The notes beneath the pieces are model-generated. The model did not search any database, was not told the DNA's origin, and worked only from the letters and a program-made list of their open reading frames with translations. From DATBVX01 sp963810775 (GTDB lineage Bacteria; Pseudomonadota; Gammaproteobacteria; Steroidobacterales; Steroidobacteraceae), in NCBI GenBank assembly GCA_963810775.1, contig CAWEOT010000005.1, positions 62,001 to 126,000 on the forward strand: a stretch of 64,000 nucleotides of DNA, read 5' to 3'. Shown here one piece after another: positions 16,609-24,543 of the stretch; positions within the stretch are counted from its first letter, which is position 1, and each line of letters begins with the position of its first letter. Made by a program: the position numbers and the translations under genes.

Positions 16609-16833
16609 TCAGCGCGGGGGAGCGAGCAACGCGTGATGTTCGGAGTGTAGATATGTGGACATCGGCACTTCACCACCCGGAACCCAGAGGGGCTGCCGTT
16701 CGAGCACCGTCGGCCGCGTCGAAAGCTCCGAATGGCCCGATGTCGCCGCGAGGACGAGACCGGCGCCCAACACCAATGCGGTGGCGCTGACGAGCGCGAC
16801 CTGTCGAATCCTTCCTTTGTTCATGCGATACAC
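16609..16833 (-). CDS. Small exported or membrane-anchored protein, unknown
   Basis: This 74-aa protein starts at a GTG (16833) with AGGAGGA 4 nt upstream; an ATG 9 bp later is possible. Residues 8-31 are a signal or anchor segment (IRQVALVSATALVLGAGLVLAA). The remaining 43 residues contain TVLERQPLWVPGGEVPMSTYLHSEHHAL, rich in Pro, His and Glu. I recognise no family. It is 41 bp after the other small exported-protein gene on the same strand, and a strong terminator follows 35 bp after its stop. The two therefore form a short, independently transcribed unit. Confidence 0.6.
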   Translation of the reverse strand: MYRMNKGRIRQVALVSATALVLGAGLVLAATSGHSELSTRPTVLERQPLWVPGGEVPMSTYLHSEHHALLAPPR

Positions 16834-16874
16834 GTCATTCCTCCTGCGCGTACGGCTCTGCTTGAAGCCAGGTC

Positions 16875-17048
16875 TTACCTCGGCGGAACCGGGAACGGCA
16901 CGTTATCGGTCAAATCAGGCGAATTCGGCGATGGCAGGGTGTCAGTGAATCTCGGAGGAACCGGAAATGGCACATTGTCAGCGAGCGCGCTGCTTGCAAC
17001 GCCAAGGCCAAAGGTGACAAGCAGGGCAATCAGTAGATGTTTGTGCAT
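16875..17048 (-). CDS. Tiny secreted protein with duplicated DNVPFPVPPR motif
   Basis: This 57-aa protein has a good signal peptide (MHKHLLIALLVTFGLGVASSALA). The mature part is only about 34 residues and contains DNVPFPVPPR twice, separated by a linker rich in Thr, Ser, Pro and Asp (FTDTLPSPNSPDLT). The start ATG 17048 has a GGAG upstream. The repeat is visible in the DNA as two similar segments near 16875-16905 and 16949-16979. I know of no family for it. It could be a secreted peptide, a structural repeat or a substrate of an envelope enzyme. It precedes the other small exported-protein gene and is divergent from the ECF sigma gene, with 295 bp between. Confidence 0.6.
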   Translation of the reverse strand: MHKHLLIALLVTFGLGVASSALADNVPFPVPPRFTDTLPSPNSPDLTDNVPFPVPPR

Positions 17049-17343
17049 GGGAAACTGCTCCGGAGGTAGGGTTGTTGGTTGATTTGCGATACCAGAGTCG
17101 GTGGCCCGCCTGGGCCCCTTCATAAGGAATAGCGAGAAAAAGCGGGCTCGTTTCTCAGCTTAGGCAAAAAAAGTTGCACAGAGTTTTCACCAACGGCCCG
17201 TCAGGAGCGGATTTTGCAACGCGGCGCATCGCTTTTGCAGGCCCAGAATCCGTTTGTCCCTAGACTTTTCAGGCACTTGCTGTCATGTTGCTGTTGCCAA
17301 TCGAGTTTCCCGGGAGGACGGCAGTACCCACACGCCGAGCGCG

Positions 17344-17916
17344 ATGACCCGACCCAGCTCAGTGACCCAACTCCTGCGGGACTGGCGTTCCGGGCAAGCC
17401 GATGCGCTCGATCGATTGACTCCCCTGGTGTACGACGAACTGAAGCGGCTCGCCGATCGCTTCATGAAGCGCGAGCGTCCCGGTCATACCCTTCAGGCGA
17501 CCGCGATCGTACATGAGGCTTATGAACGCCTGACCGCGATGGATGTGTCGTGGGTCGATCGCAAGCATTTCTTCTCGATCGCGGCGCGCCTCATGCGCCG
17601 GATCCTGGTCGATCATGCCAAGCAGCGCGCCACCGACAAGCGCGCCGGCAGCGTTACCCTGTTCGAAATCAAGGAACACGACGCCCAGGTCCCCGACATC
17701 GGATTTGGCATCGTCGAGATCGACCAGGCGTTGAACCAGCTCGCGGCGGTCGATCGGCGGCTGGCTGACATCGTAGAAATTCATTACTTCTCCGGATTGA
17801 GCGTTGAAGAGACAGCGACCGCGCTCGACATCTCGGTCTCGACGCTGAATCGGGAACTGCGTACCGCCAAGGCGTGGCTCACCAAGACGATCCGCGCCGC
17901 TCTGCATGACGCCTGA
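17344..17916 (+). CDS. ECF-type RNA polymerase sigma factor (TIGR02999-like)
   Basis: This protein has 190 aa from ATG 17344. Region 2-like sequence (SVTQLLRDWRSGQADALDRLTPLVYDELKRLA) and ATAIVHEAYERLTAMDV, FFSIAARLMRRILVDHAKQR are typical of the TIGR02999 ECF group. Region 4 has a helix-turn-helix (HYFSGLSVEETATALDISVSTLNRELRTAKAWL). Members of this group usually sit directly before a Ser/Thr kinase instead of an anti-sigma factor, exactly as here: the kinase start overlaps its end by 11 bp. The kinase probably controls sigma activity. Target promoters are unknown. A purine-rich GGGAGGA lies too far upstream (about 33 nt) to serve this start. Confidence 0.9.
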   Translation: MTRPSSVTQLLRDWRSGQADALDRLTPLVYDELKRLADRFMKRERPGHTLQATAIVHEAYERLTAMDVSWVDRKHFFSIAARLMRRILVDHAKQRATDKRAGSVTLFEIKEHDAQVPDIGFGIVEIDQALNQLAAVDRRLADIVEIHYFSGLSVEETATALDISVSTLNRELRTAKAWLTKTIRAALHDA

Positions 17917-20629
17917 GCGCTGGGCGCGACTGCAAACCGCGTTTCATCGCGTGGCCGATAGTCCACCCGCGGAACGCGAATCTACCTTGAGGCTGGTCTG
18001 CGGCGAGGACACGGAGTTGCGGCGCGAAGTCGAGGCCATGCTCGAATCCGATGCCGACGGCGACCAGCGGGTACGCGATGCGATCGATGGCGCGGCCACG
18101 CAAGTGGTCGAACACAAACGCGCCAGCCTGATCGGCACCTTGCTCGGTGGCTATCGGGTCACGGGCGTCCTGGGTCATGGCGGGATGGGCACAGTCTATC
18201 TGGCTGAGCGCGCCGATCGGCAGTTCCAGCAGCGCGTCGCCATCAAGCTGGTCGAACAGATGGCCGTGCACCCGCAATTGCGCACGCGACTGCGCGCCGA
18301 GCGGCAGATTCTCGCCAACCTCGAACATCCGTACATCGCACACCTGATCGATGGCGGCGAGAGCGAGGCCGGGATTCCGTACCTCGTGATTGAGTACATC
18401 GACGGGCTGCCGATCGACGAGTACTGCCAGACTCACAAGCTCGGAATCCGTGCGCGGCTCGAGCTATTCGAAAAGGTGTGCTCGGCAGTCGACTACGCGC
18501 ACCGTAACCTGATCGTGCATCGGGACCTGAAGCCCGCCAACATCCTGGTGACTGCCGACGGCACCCCGAAGCTGCTGGACTTCGGCATCGCCAAGCTCCT
18601 CGCGCCCGAGCCCGCCACCTACACGCTCGCGGTGACGCGCATGCAGGACCGTCTGCTCACACCTGAGCACGCGGCTCCTGAACAGGTCCTCGGCCGCCCA
18701 ATCACGATCGCCACCGATGTCTACGCACTCGGGGTGCTGCTCTACCAGATCCTCTGCGATCGCTCACCGTACGCCTTGTACAGCTCCACGATGCAGGGGC
18801 TGGAGCGGGCGATCTGCAATGAGGACCCGCCACGACCCAGCAATCTGTTTCGCTCGGGACGCTCGCGAGCGGTGCTCGAAGCCGGCGGCTTCGATCCGGG
18901 CATTGCGGCAGCAGCGCGCAGTAGCAGCATCGACAAGGTGCGGCGCGCCTTGGGTGGCGACCTTGACGAGATCGTCCTCAAGGCGATGCGCAAGGAACCG
19001 GAAGCGCGCTACGAGACTGCCGCCCAGCTCGCTGCGGATCTCAGGCGGCACCTGACCGGCGAGCTGGTCAGCGCTCGGCAGGGAAGCAGCCGCTATCGTG
19101 CTTACAAGCTGATGCGACGTCACGCCGCGGCAGTTGCCGTGGTATCGATCGTCATCGTCGCGCTGGCCGGATTCGCTGTCCTGATGTGGGTACAGAGGCA
19201 AAGACTCGCGACACAGCGCGATCTCGTGACGCAGGAACGCGATCGAGCTGCCCAGGTGTCGGCTTTCATGGTCGATATCTTCTCGGCCGCGGATCCGTTC
19301 AATGCCCAGGGTCGTGAGATCACCGCTAGAGAACTCCTGGAACGAGGCGCTGCGAGAATTCAAGGCGACCTGAACCAGCAGCCCGAAGTCCGCGCGCAGA
19401 TGCTCGACAGCATCGGCTATGCCTACCAGCGCCAGGGCGACCAGCAGCGCGCCATTCCGTTGCTCGAACAATCCCTGCAGATTCGCAGGCAGGCCGCGAC
19501 CGGACCCTCGGGACTGCTGGTCACAAGTCTCAGGAATCTGGCGGATGCACTGCGCATGGCGGGCAATGCGGCCTCCGCCGAGAGCTACTACCGGCAGGCA
19601 TTGCTGATGAGCCGCCAGGTATATGGAGAACGCCAGCCCGAGGTCGCTGCGGTGATGGTCGGGCTGGGTCGGCTGCTCTATCCGAATCCATCCCGTATCG
19701 GTGAAGCCGAGAAACTGCTACGCGAGGCGCTCGCCATCTATACCGAGACGCGCGGGCCCGAGGACAGCGAGGTAGCCGCGACATTGTCGGACCTCGGCAA
19801 CCTGATGCTGTGGCGGGGTAAAAAGGGCGACCTGACGACCGCCGAGCAGTTTCACCGGCAGGCGCTGCGAATCTACGCGTACAGCGTTCCGCGCACGCAT
19901 CCAGATTATTCCCAGACGCTGGGCTCGCTGGGCTACGAGTTGATGAAGCGCGGCAACCTTGCCGAGGCTGAGAAGGCTCTGAACGAAGCCCTCGAGCTGA
20001 AGCGTCAGGTGTTCGGCCCGGATTCGCCGCAGCTGACGGGGGTGCTGCAATCGCTCGCCACCGTGCACGAGCGGCGCGATGAGCTGAATGAGGCAATGGA
20101 ACTCGTGAGTCAGGCACTGGCCATCACGCGAAAGAGCAGCGGTGAGCGCTCGGTCGAGACCGGGGTGGTCTTCGATTCACTGGCGTTCACGCAGTGGAAG
20201 GCCGGCAGGCTCGAGGATGCGCGTCACAACGTCGTGGCGGCCCTGAGCATCTACGCAGAAAAACTGCCCGCCGATCACCCTTACATTGCCTCCTCGGAGC
20301 ACCTGTTGGGCGAAATCCGCCTGTCATCCGGTGACGCACGCGGCGCGATCACTCCACTCAGGCATGCTGTCGAGGTCAGTACGAGTTCCTATGGACCGGT
20401 GAGCTGGCGCACAGCGCGTTCACAGAGTGCCCTGGGCGAGGCACTTGCTGCGCTCGGGGAAGCAACCGAGGCCGAGCCTCTCCTGTTAGGGAGCTATCGC
20501 ACGCTGCAGGCCGAACTCGGCGATAGTGACGACCTGTCGCTCCTTGCCCGTAAGCGAGTCGTCAAGTTCCTCCGTGCTCACGGCCGTGACGCGGAAGCCG
20601 ATCAGCTGCTGGTCAGCGGCACGCGGTAG
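17906..20629 (+). CDS. Transmembrane Ser/Thr protein kinase with TPR sensor part
   Basis: This protein has 907 aa. The Hanks-type kinase domain spans about residues 80-370: glycine loop GHGGMGTVYLAE (about 90), AIKLVEQ, catalytic HRDLKPANIL (about 205), DFGIAKL (about 225), and APEQVLGRP, so it should be active. A single membrane segment lies near residues 407-427 (VVSIVIVALAGFAVLMWV). The C-terminal 450 residues are a run of TPR units (QGDQQRAIPLLEQSLQIRR, AGNAASAESYYRQALLMSR, RGNLAEAEKALNEALELKR) that face outward. The gene is coupled to the ECF sigma gene. Known ECF-kinase pairs regulate the sigma factor by phosphorylation; here the signal is unknown. Confidence 0.92.
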   Translation: MTPERWARLQTAFHRVADSPPAERESTLRLVCGEDTELRREVEAMLESDADGDQRVRDAIDGAATQVVEHKRASLIGTLLGGYRVTGVLGHGGMGTVYLAERADRQFQQRVAIKLVEQMAVHPQLRTRLRAERQILANLEHPYIAHLIDGGESEAGIPYLVIEYIDGLPIDEYCQTHKLGIRARLELFEKVCSAVDYAHRNLIVHRDLKPANILVTADGTPKLLDFGIAKLLAPEPATYTLAVTRMQDRLLTPEHAAPEQVLGRPITIATDVYALGVLLYQILCDRSPYALYSSTMQGLERAICNEDPPRPSNLFRSGRSRAVLEAGGFDPGIAAAARSSSIDKVRRALGGDLDEIVLKAMRKEPEARYETAAQLAADLRRHLTGELVSARQGSSRYRAYKLMRRHAAAVAVVSIVIVALAGFAVLMWVQRQRLATQRDLVTQERDRAAQVSAFMVDIFSAADPFNAQGREITARELLERGAARIQGDLNQQPEVRAQMLDSIGYAYQRQGDQQRAIPLLEQSLQIRRQAATGPSGLLVTSLRNLADALRMAGNAASAESYYRQALLMSRQVYGERQPEVAAVMVGLGRLLYPNPSRIGEAEKLLREALAIYTETRGPEDSEVAATLSDLGNLMLWRGKKGDLTTAEQFHRQALRIYAYSVPRTHPDYSQTLGSLGYELMKRGNLAEAEKALNEALELKRQVFGPDSPQLTGVLQSLATVHERRDELNEAMELVSQALAITRKSSGERSVETGVVFDSLAFTQWKAGRLEDARHNVVAALSIYAEKLPADHPYIASSEHLLGEIRLSSGDARGAITPLRHAVEVSTSSYGPVSWRTARSQSALGEALAALGEATEAEPLLLGSYRTLQAELGDSDDLSLLARKRVVKFLRAHGRDAEADQLLVSGTR

Positions 20630-20719
20630 AATCCTCCCGGGGCAAAATCATCCGGAACCGATGCAGCGGTTCGCGGTCGCATTGACTGCGACGTTCAATG
20701 GGTCCATAGCGGGGGAATC

Positions 20720-21598
20720 ATGTCGTTGACTTATCGCATTTCCTGCTTCCTTTCGGCTTTGCTGTTGGCTTCGACGCTCGCAACTGCGCAGACACGTGAG
20801 GAAGCGCGCTTGCTGCAGGCCACAGAAGTCGTGGAGGAGCTGAGCGCCATGCCAGATCAGCGTGCACCTGATTGGCTGCTCGCACGGGCCCACGGAATCG
20901 CCGTGATTCCGAACGTGGTGAAAGTCGGCCTTGGAATCGGCGGCCGAGGCGGCAAAGGTGTCCTGGTGGTTCGCAACGCGCAGGGTGGCTGGAGCAACCC
21001 CGTATTCCTCACGCTAGGCGGCGGCAGTTTCGGCTGGCAGGCAGGCGTGCAGACAGCGGACCTGCTCCTGGTTCTCACCACAGACCGGAGCATCGAAGGA
21101 ATTACGGGCGGCAAAGTCACCCTGGGCGCCGATGCTTCCGTCGCAGCTGGACCTGTCGGACGGCAGACCTCGGCCGCGACCGACATCAATCTCTCTGAGG
21201 TCTATTCATACTCCCGCGCGAGCGGCCTGTTCGCAGGGATCGCGATCGACGGGTCGGTCATGGCGATCGACAAGAAAGCGAATGCGATCTACTACGGCAA
21301 GCCGGACATCAAGACGGAGGACATTTTCGCGAGTACGGAGCCGCTGCCACCCGCGGCGCGTCGCTTCATCGAGACGCTGGACCGGGGCACCCGTACTGCT
21401 GCGAACGCTGCCGCACCTGCTACGGCGCAGCCCGCGACTCCCGCGACTCCGGCGGCTCCGGCGGCACCCGGCCACGCCGGCCACGCCGGCCACGCAAAAT
21501 CCACCGGCTGCGCCAGACACGAAGACTTACCCGATGGAAGATCCGAATCCTGGCCAGGAACCGCCTCACTGACGTCCGGAGGCGGAAGCCGCCCCTAG
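20720..21598 (+). CDS. SYLF (Ysc84-like) exported lipid-binding protein, C-terminus probably frameshifted
   Basis: A signal peptide (SALLLASTLATAQT) is followed by a SYLF/Ysc84 domain to about residue 215: AHGIAVIPNVVKVGLGIGGRGGKGVLVVR, GGGSFGWQAGVQTADLLLVL, TLGADASVAAGPVGRQTSAATD, YSYSRASGLFAGIAIDGSV. These domains bind phospholipids. After residue 235 comes a Pro/Ala tract ending in three copies of a 9-bp unit (21468-21494), after which the frame reads GHAGHAGHAKSTG and runs to 21598. The +1 frame reads PATPATPATQNPPAAPDTKT to a stop at 21572 and looks like the natural tail. An indel in the repeats is likely. The gene is 90 bp after the kinase gene. Confidence 0.85.
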   Translation: MSLTYRISCFLSALLLASTLATAQTREEARLLQATEVVEELSAMPDQRAPDWLLARAHGIAVIPNVVKVGLGIGGRGGKGVLVVRNAQGGWSNPVFLTLGGGSFGWQAGVQTADLLLVLTTDRSIEGITGGKVTLGADASVAAGPVGRQTSAATDINLSEVYSYSRASGLFAGIAIDGSVMAIDKKANAIYYGKPDIKTEDIFASTEPLPPAARRFIETLDRGTRTAANAAAPATAQPATPATPAAPAAPGHAGHAGHAKSTGCARHEDLPDGRSESWPGTASLTSGGGSRP

Positions 21599-21617
21599 CT
21601 CGAGCCGCAGGTACGCT

Positions 21618-22751
21618 TCAGCCCAAACGCTGCATCAGCCAGGCGCCTGCCAGGACCGCGACCATGATTGACGTCGCGGGGACGATGCGGCGCAGATACA
21701 GGGGCGATTGCCGCGCTGCATAGATGATAGGCAAGAGCAGCAGCACGATCGTGAGCTGACCGATCTCGACGCCAAGATTGAATCCTGCCAGCGGCCAGGC
21801 CAATGAAGTCGATGTGAGATCCAGTTCGCGCAGCACGTTGGCGAACCCAAAACCGTGCAACAGGCCGAACGCGAAGGCGAGCAGCGCGCTCCGTGTGGCC
21901 ACACGGGGATAGAGATTGACGATCCCCGCGACGATCACCGAAGCGGCGATGCCGATCTCTACCGGCCGCTCTGGCGGCACGACGAACCCCAACGCGGCGA
22001 GCGACAACGTGATCGAGTGAGCAACCGTGAACGCGGTGACCATTCGCAGCACCGTCCCGGCGACGCCCGTCCATCGCGCCGCAGGCTCCCAAGTGCTTTC
22101 GCCGTCGCCCGCGCTACCGCTGCGCGAAACCAACACGGCGGGCAATAACAACAGGATCAGGAAGGCGATGTGGTCGTACCCGATCCAGATGTGCCGCATA
22201 CCCTCCTTGATGAAGGCGGACAGCGTCTGGAGCGCACTCCGCTCGCGCGGCGCTTCCCAACGCGGCTGCAGAGGCGAAAGCAGCGTCGAGCGGATCGTGG
22301 ACCCGAGCGCGATCTTCAACAACACGCGATGCGAGGCGTCGCGGTCAAAGAACAGGCTCGACTCCACCGCCAGCGAGCCTGCGCCTGCCGGACATCGCCC
22401 CGCGAAATAGAGCGCCAGGTAGTAACCGTCACTGCGTTCGTCGAGCAGTTGACGAGCCCGTGTCAGCGCACAATTCGCTCGCCCTCGTTGCACGGTGAGA
22501 TGTGCCAGCACGTATTCGAATGTGCGTGGCGCCTCGCGATCAAGGTCGGCCCAGGTCACCGCACCATCCCCGTCGCTGTCCAGATTGAGTGCGTCGTTGA
22601 GATCGGCGATACGAATTTCCCACCGCCCCTCCAGCTGCAGTGCGCGCGAATCGGCATTGAGTGTCAGATAACTGCCGCTCAATGCGTGGCTGAACGCGAT
22701 ACCCGGAAACAGTGCGATGCCTAACGAGAGCAGTAAGGCACGCATGAGCAT
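21618..22751 (-). CDS. HupE/UreJ-family membrane protein with EF-hand-like loop
   Basis: This protein has 377 aa from ATG 22751, overlapping the upstream stop as TGATG. It has a signal peptide (ALLLSLGIALFPGIAFSHA), then a periplasmic domain of about 160 residues containing DSDGDGAVTWADL (residues 58-70), a calcium-loop-like sequence. The second half is polytopic: FIKEGMRHIWIGYDHIAFLILLLLPAVL, TAFTVAHSITLSLAALG, FAFGLLHGFGFANVLREL. Histidine-bearing helices of this kind (GxDHxxF, AHSxTL, GLxHGFGFA) define HupE/UreJ, a family linked to nickel or cobalt uptake. This larger version is the last gene of the DUF4331 operon. Metal specificity is unknown. Confidence 0.85.
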   Translation of the reverse strand: MLMRALLLSLGIALFPGIAFSHALSGSYLTLNADSRALQLEGRWEIRIADLNDALNLDSDGDGAVTWADLDREAPRTFEYVLAHLTVQRGRANCALTRARQLLDERSDGYYLALYFAGRCPAGAGSLAVESSLFFDRDASHRVLLKIALGSTIRSTLLSPLQPRWEAPRERSALQTLSAFIKEGMRHIWIGYDHIAFLILLLLPAVLVSRSGSAGDGESTWEPAARWTGVAGTVLRMVTAFTVAHSITLSLAALGFVVPPERPVEIGIAASVIVAGIVNLYPRVATRSALLAFAFGLLHGFGFANVLRELDLTSTSLAWPLAGFNLGVEIGQLTIVLLLLPIIYAARQSPLYLRRIVPATSIMVAVLAGAWLMQRLG

Positions 22752-23923
22752 CAGCTGGCGGCCCAAGCGTGTGACAGCAACGCATCGAGGGTCGCGTCCT
22801 GGTACGACGTCCGATGCCGCCATTCGATGACCTCGGCGATGACCGATCGATCCTGTGCAGCGAGTCCGCTCTCGACCAGCAAGCGCGCGTCGGCCGGTTC
22901 GCGCTGTTGAGCCCAGTTCTCTCTAGCTGCTTGCAACGCGGCAGTAGCGTTTTGGAGCAGTCGCAGCTGCACGCGGGCGAGGTCACGTGCATGGATTCGC
23001 TCGCCACGGGCCCGAGCCGCATCGAGGCGGTCCACAAGCGTCACGAGGTAGGGATTAGGCTCGCCCACGTGCAGTCCAGCCTGTGATTCGGCGAGCCTCA
23101 TCAGCACACTCTCGGTGCGCGGAATGCCTCGCAGCACCGGCTCTACCTCACTCCAGCGCTTCCGAGCCAGCAGCAGATCCGCGAGCGCGAAGCGGGCGTA
23201 GTAGTCATCCGGATCCAGTGCCACCGCGCGACGCAGGCTCCCTTCTGCACCTGCAGAGTCGCCGGATCTTTCTTCAAGATCCGCCAGTGCAGTGAGCATC
23301 CAACTCGCATACGGTGGAAGTGACGGCGATGAAAATGCCGAAAGCCTCGCGAGCAAAGCGCGAGCGCGACCGATCTGTCCCGTCATGCCCATGACCTGCG
23401 CCAGGCAAACGCTCCCCGTAACGCTCTCGCCCGCAGCCAGAACCGAGCCACACTCCGCACGTGCATCCCCGAACCTCCCCGACGCCTGCCAGATCGCCGC
23501 GCGCATCAGATGAGCGCGCGTGTTACCGCGATCCTGTTCCAGGGCTATCGAAATCTGATCGAGCGCATGCTCGTATTCATGCCGATACTGCAGGATGTCG
23601 GCGAGTTGCAGCCGCAGCTCGACTGGCGCAGACGTTGCCCGAAGGTGCGCAGTGAGCAATGCCTCGGCACGACCAAAGTAGCGCGGCTCCCCGCTGCGGC
23701 GTCCGATTGCGATGTAGGCTTCGGTGAGATCGTAGATGCGTGCGACATTGTCAGGATCGTCGCGCAGGGTAGCCTCGAGCGATGCGAGACGTTTGAGTGC
23801 CGGATCGGCGGGCACGTGCAGCACGACGAGTGAAGGATCGCTTGGCACGAACGGTTCCGCGCTCGCGATTGCCCACGCGCCAGCGGCAAGACAGATGAAC
23901 AAGGTGGCGCACGTGGTTCGCAT
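22751..23923 (-). CDS. Exported TPR protein of the DUF4331-HupE operon
   Basis: This protein has 390 aa from ATG 23923. The signal peptide is TTCATLFICLAAGAWAIASA. The mature protein opens with PSDPSLVVLHVPADPALKRLASLEATL and continues with helix pairs of TPR type (AYIAIGRRSGEPRYFGRAEALLTAHL, YEHALDQISIALEQDRGNTRAHLMRA, SLRRAVALDPDDYYARFALADLL). Its stop overlaps the HupE start (TGATG), so the two are translationally coupled. In related genomes, TPR, HupE and DUF4331 genes occur together; the TPR protein is probably a periplasmic scaffold. The hairpin at 23945-23975 lies just before its start. Confidence 0.82.
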   Translation of the reverse strand: MRTTCATLFICLAAGAWAIASAEPFVPSDPSLVVLHVPADPALKRLASLEATLRDDPDNVARIYDLTEAYIAIGRRSGEPRYFGRAEALLTAHLRATSAPVELRLQLADILQYRHEYEHALDQISIALEQDRGNTRAHLMRAAIWQASGRFGDARAECGSVLAAGESVTGSVCLAQVMGMTGQIGRARALLARLSAFSSPSLPPYASWMLTALADLEERSGDSAGAEGSLRRAVALDPDDYYARFALADLLLARKRWSEVEPVLRGIPRTESVLMRLAESQAGLHVGEPNPYLVTLVDRLDAARARGERIHARDLARVQLRLLQNATAALQAARENWAQQREPADARLLVESGLAAQDRSVIAEVIEWRHRTSYQDATLDALLSHAWAAS

Positions 23924-23944
23924 CGCGTTGTCCCCGCTAAGAGG

Positions 23945-23975
23945 CGTGGTGGGCCCGCGGGCCGGACCCACCACG
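23945..23975 (-). other. Strong intercistronic hairpin
   Basis: CGTGGTGGG (23945-23953) pairs perfectly with CCCACCACG (23967-23975); the loop also contains CCCGCGGG. On the minus strand no U-tract follows, so it is more likely an mRNA-stability or attenuation element than a full terminator. It separates the lipoprotein gene from the TPR-HupE pair and may set their relative expression. Confidence 0.5.
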
Positions 23976-23984
23976 AAGTCCTGA

Positions 23985-24521
23985 TCAGAACAAGGTTTCG
24001 AACGCGGCCGGGTTGTCGTCCGCGTCGCCGTCGAGCGTGAAGCCCTTGAGCTGACGGACGTCGGAGTCTTCCCCGGCCACGTACGTATCGCTGGTGAATT
24101 TCGTGAATGACACGTACACCGGCCGCACGGTCACACCGAAGGTGCGCGTGACGCTCTGGCCGGCACTGTCCCTGGCGCTCAGCGTGATGCTCGTCGTGCC
24201 AAACGCCGTCTCCACCGGCGTGATCGTCAGCGTCCGTGACGCGCCGCTACCCCCCAAGGTCATTCCGGTCTGCGCGACGATGCCGGTATCGGACGAGGTC
24301 ACGGTGATGTCGAGATTGCCGACGGCGGTTTCACGATCATCGACGTTGAATGCGATCGGCGCTGCGCTCGTGTCCTGGTCGATTGCCTGGTCGGCGATCA
24401 CGGAGAGTGTCGGCGGCCCGTCGACCGGCGCAGGTTGAGACTTGTAGCCGCTGCCGCCGCAGCCCGCCACGGCAAGAACCGTGGCGGCTGCACAGATTGC
24501 AGTTCGAAATGAGATGCGCAT
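23985..24521 (-). CDS. Lipoprotein with Ig/cadherin-like domain
   Basis: This protein has 178 aa. The N-terminus has a lipobox (LAVAGC-GGSGY). The rest looks like one bacterial Ig-like or cadherin-like domain: PPTLSVIADQAIDQDTSAAPIAFNVDD, then LDITVTSSDTGIV, RTLTITPVETAFGTTSITLSARDSAGQS. This pattern is common in surface adhesins and calcium-binding repeats. The C-terminus is acidic (GEDSDVRQLKGFTLDGDADDNPAAFETLF). It is 22 bp after the DUF4331 gene, in the same leftward operon. It may tether or cap the DUF4331 protein at the cell envelope; that is inference. Confidence 0.78.
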   Translation of the reverse strand: MRISFRTAICAAATVLAVAGCGGSGYKSQPAPVDGPPTLSVIADQAIDQDTSAAPIAFNVDDRETAVGNLDITVTSSDTGIVAQTGMTLGGSGASRTLTITPVETAFGTTSITLSARDSAGQSVTRTFGVTVRPVYVSFTKFTSDTYVAGEDSDVRQLKGFTLDGDADDNPAAFETLF

Positions 24522-24543
24522 GACTGATTCTCCTTGGATGGCT

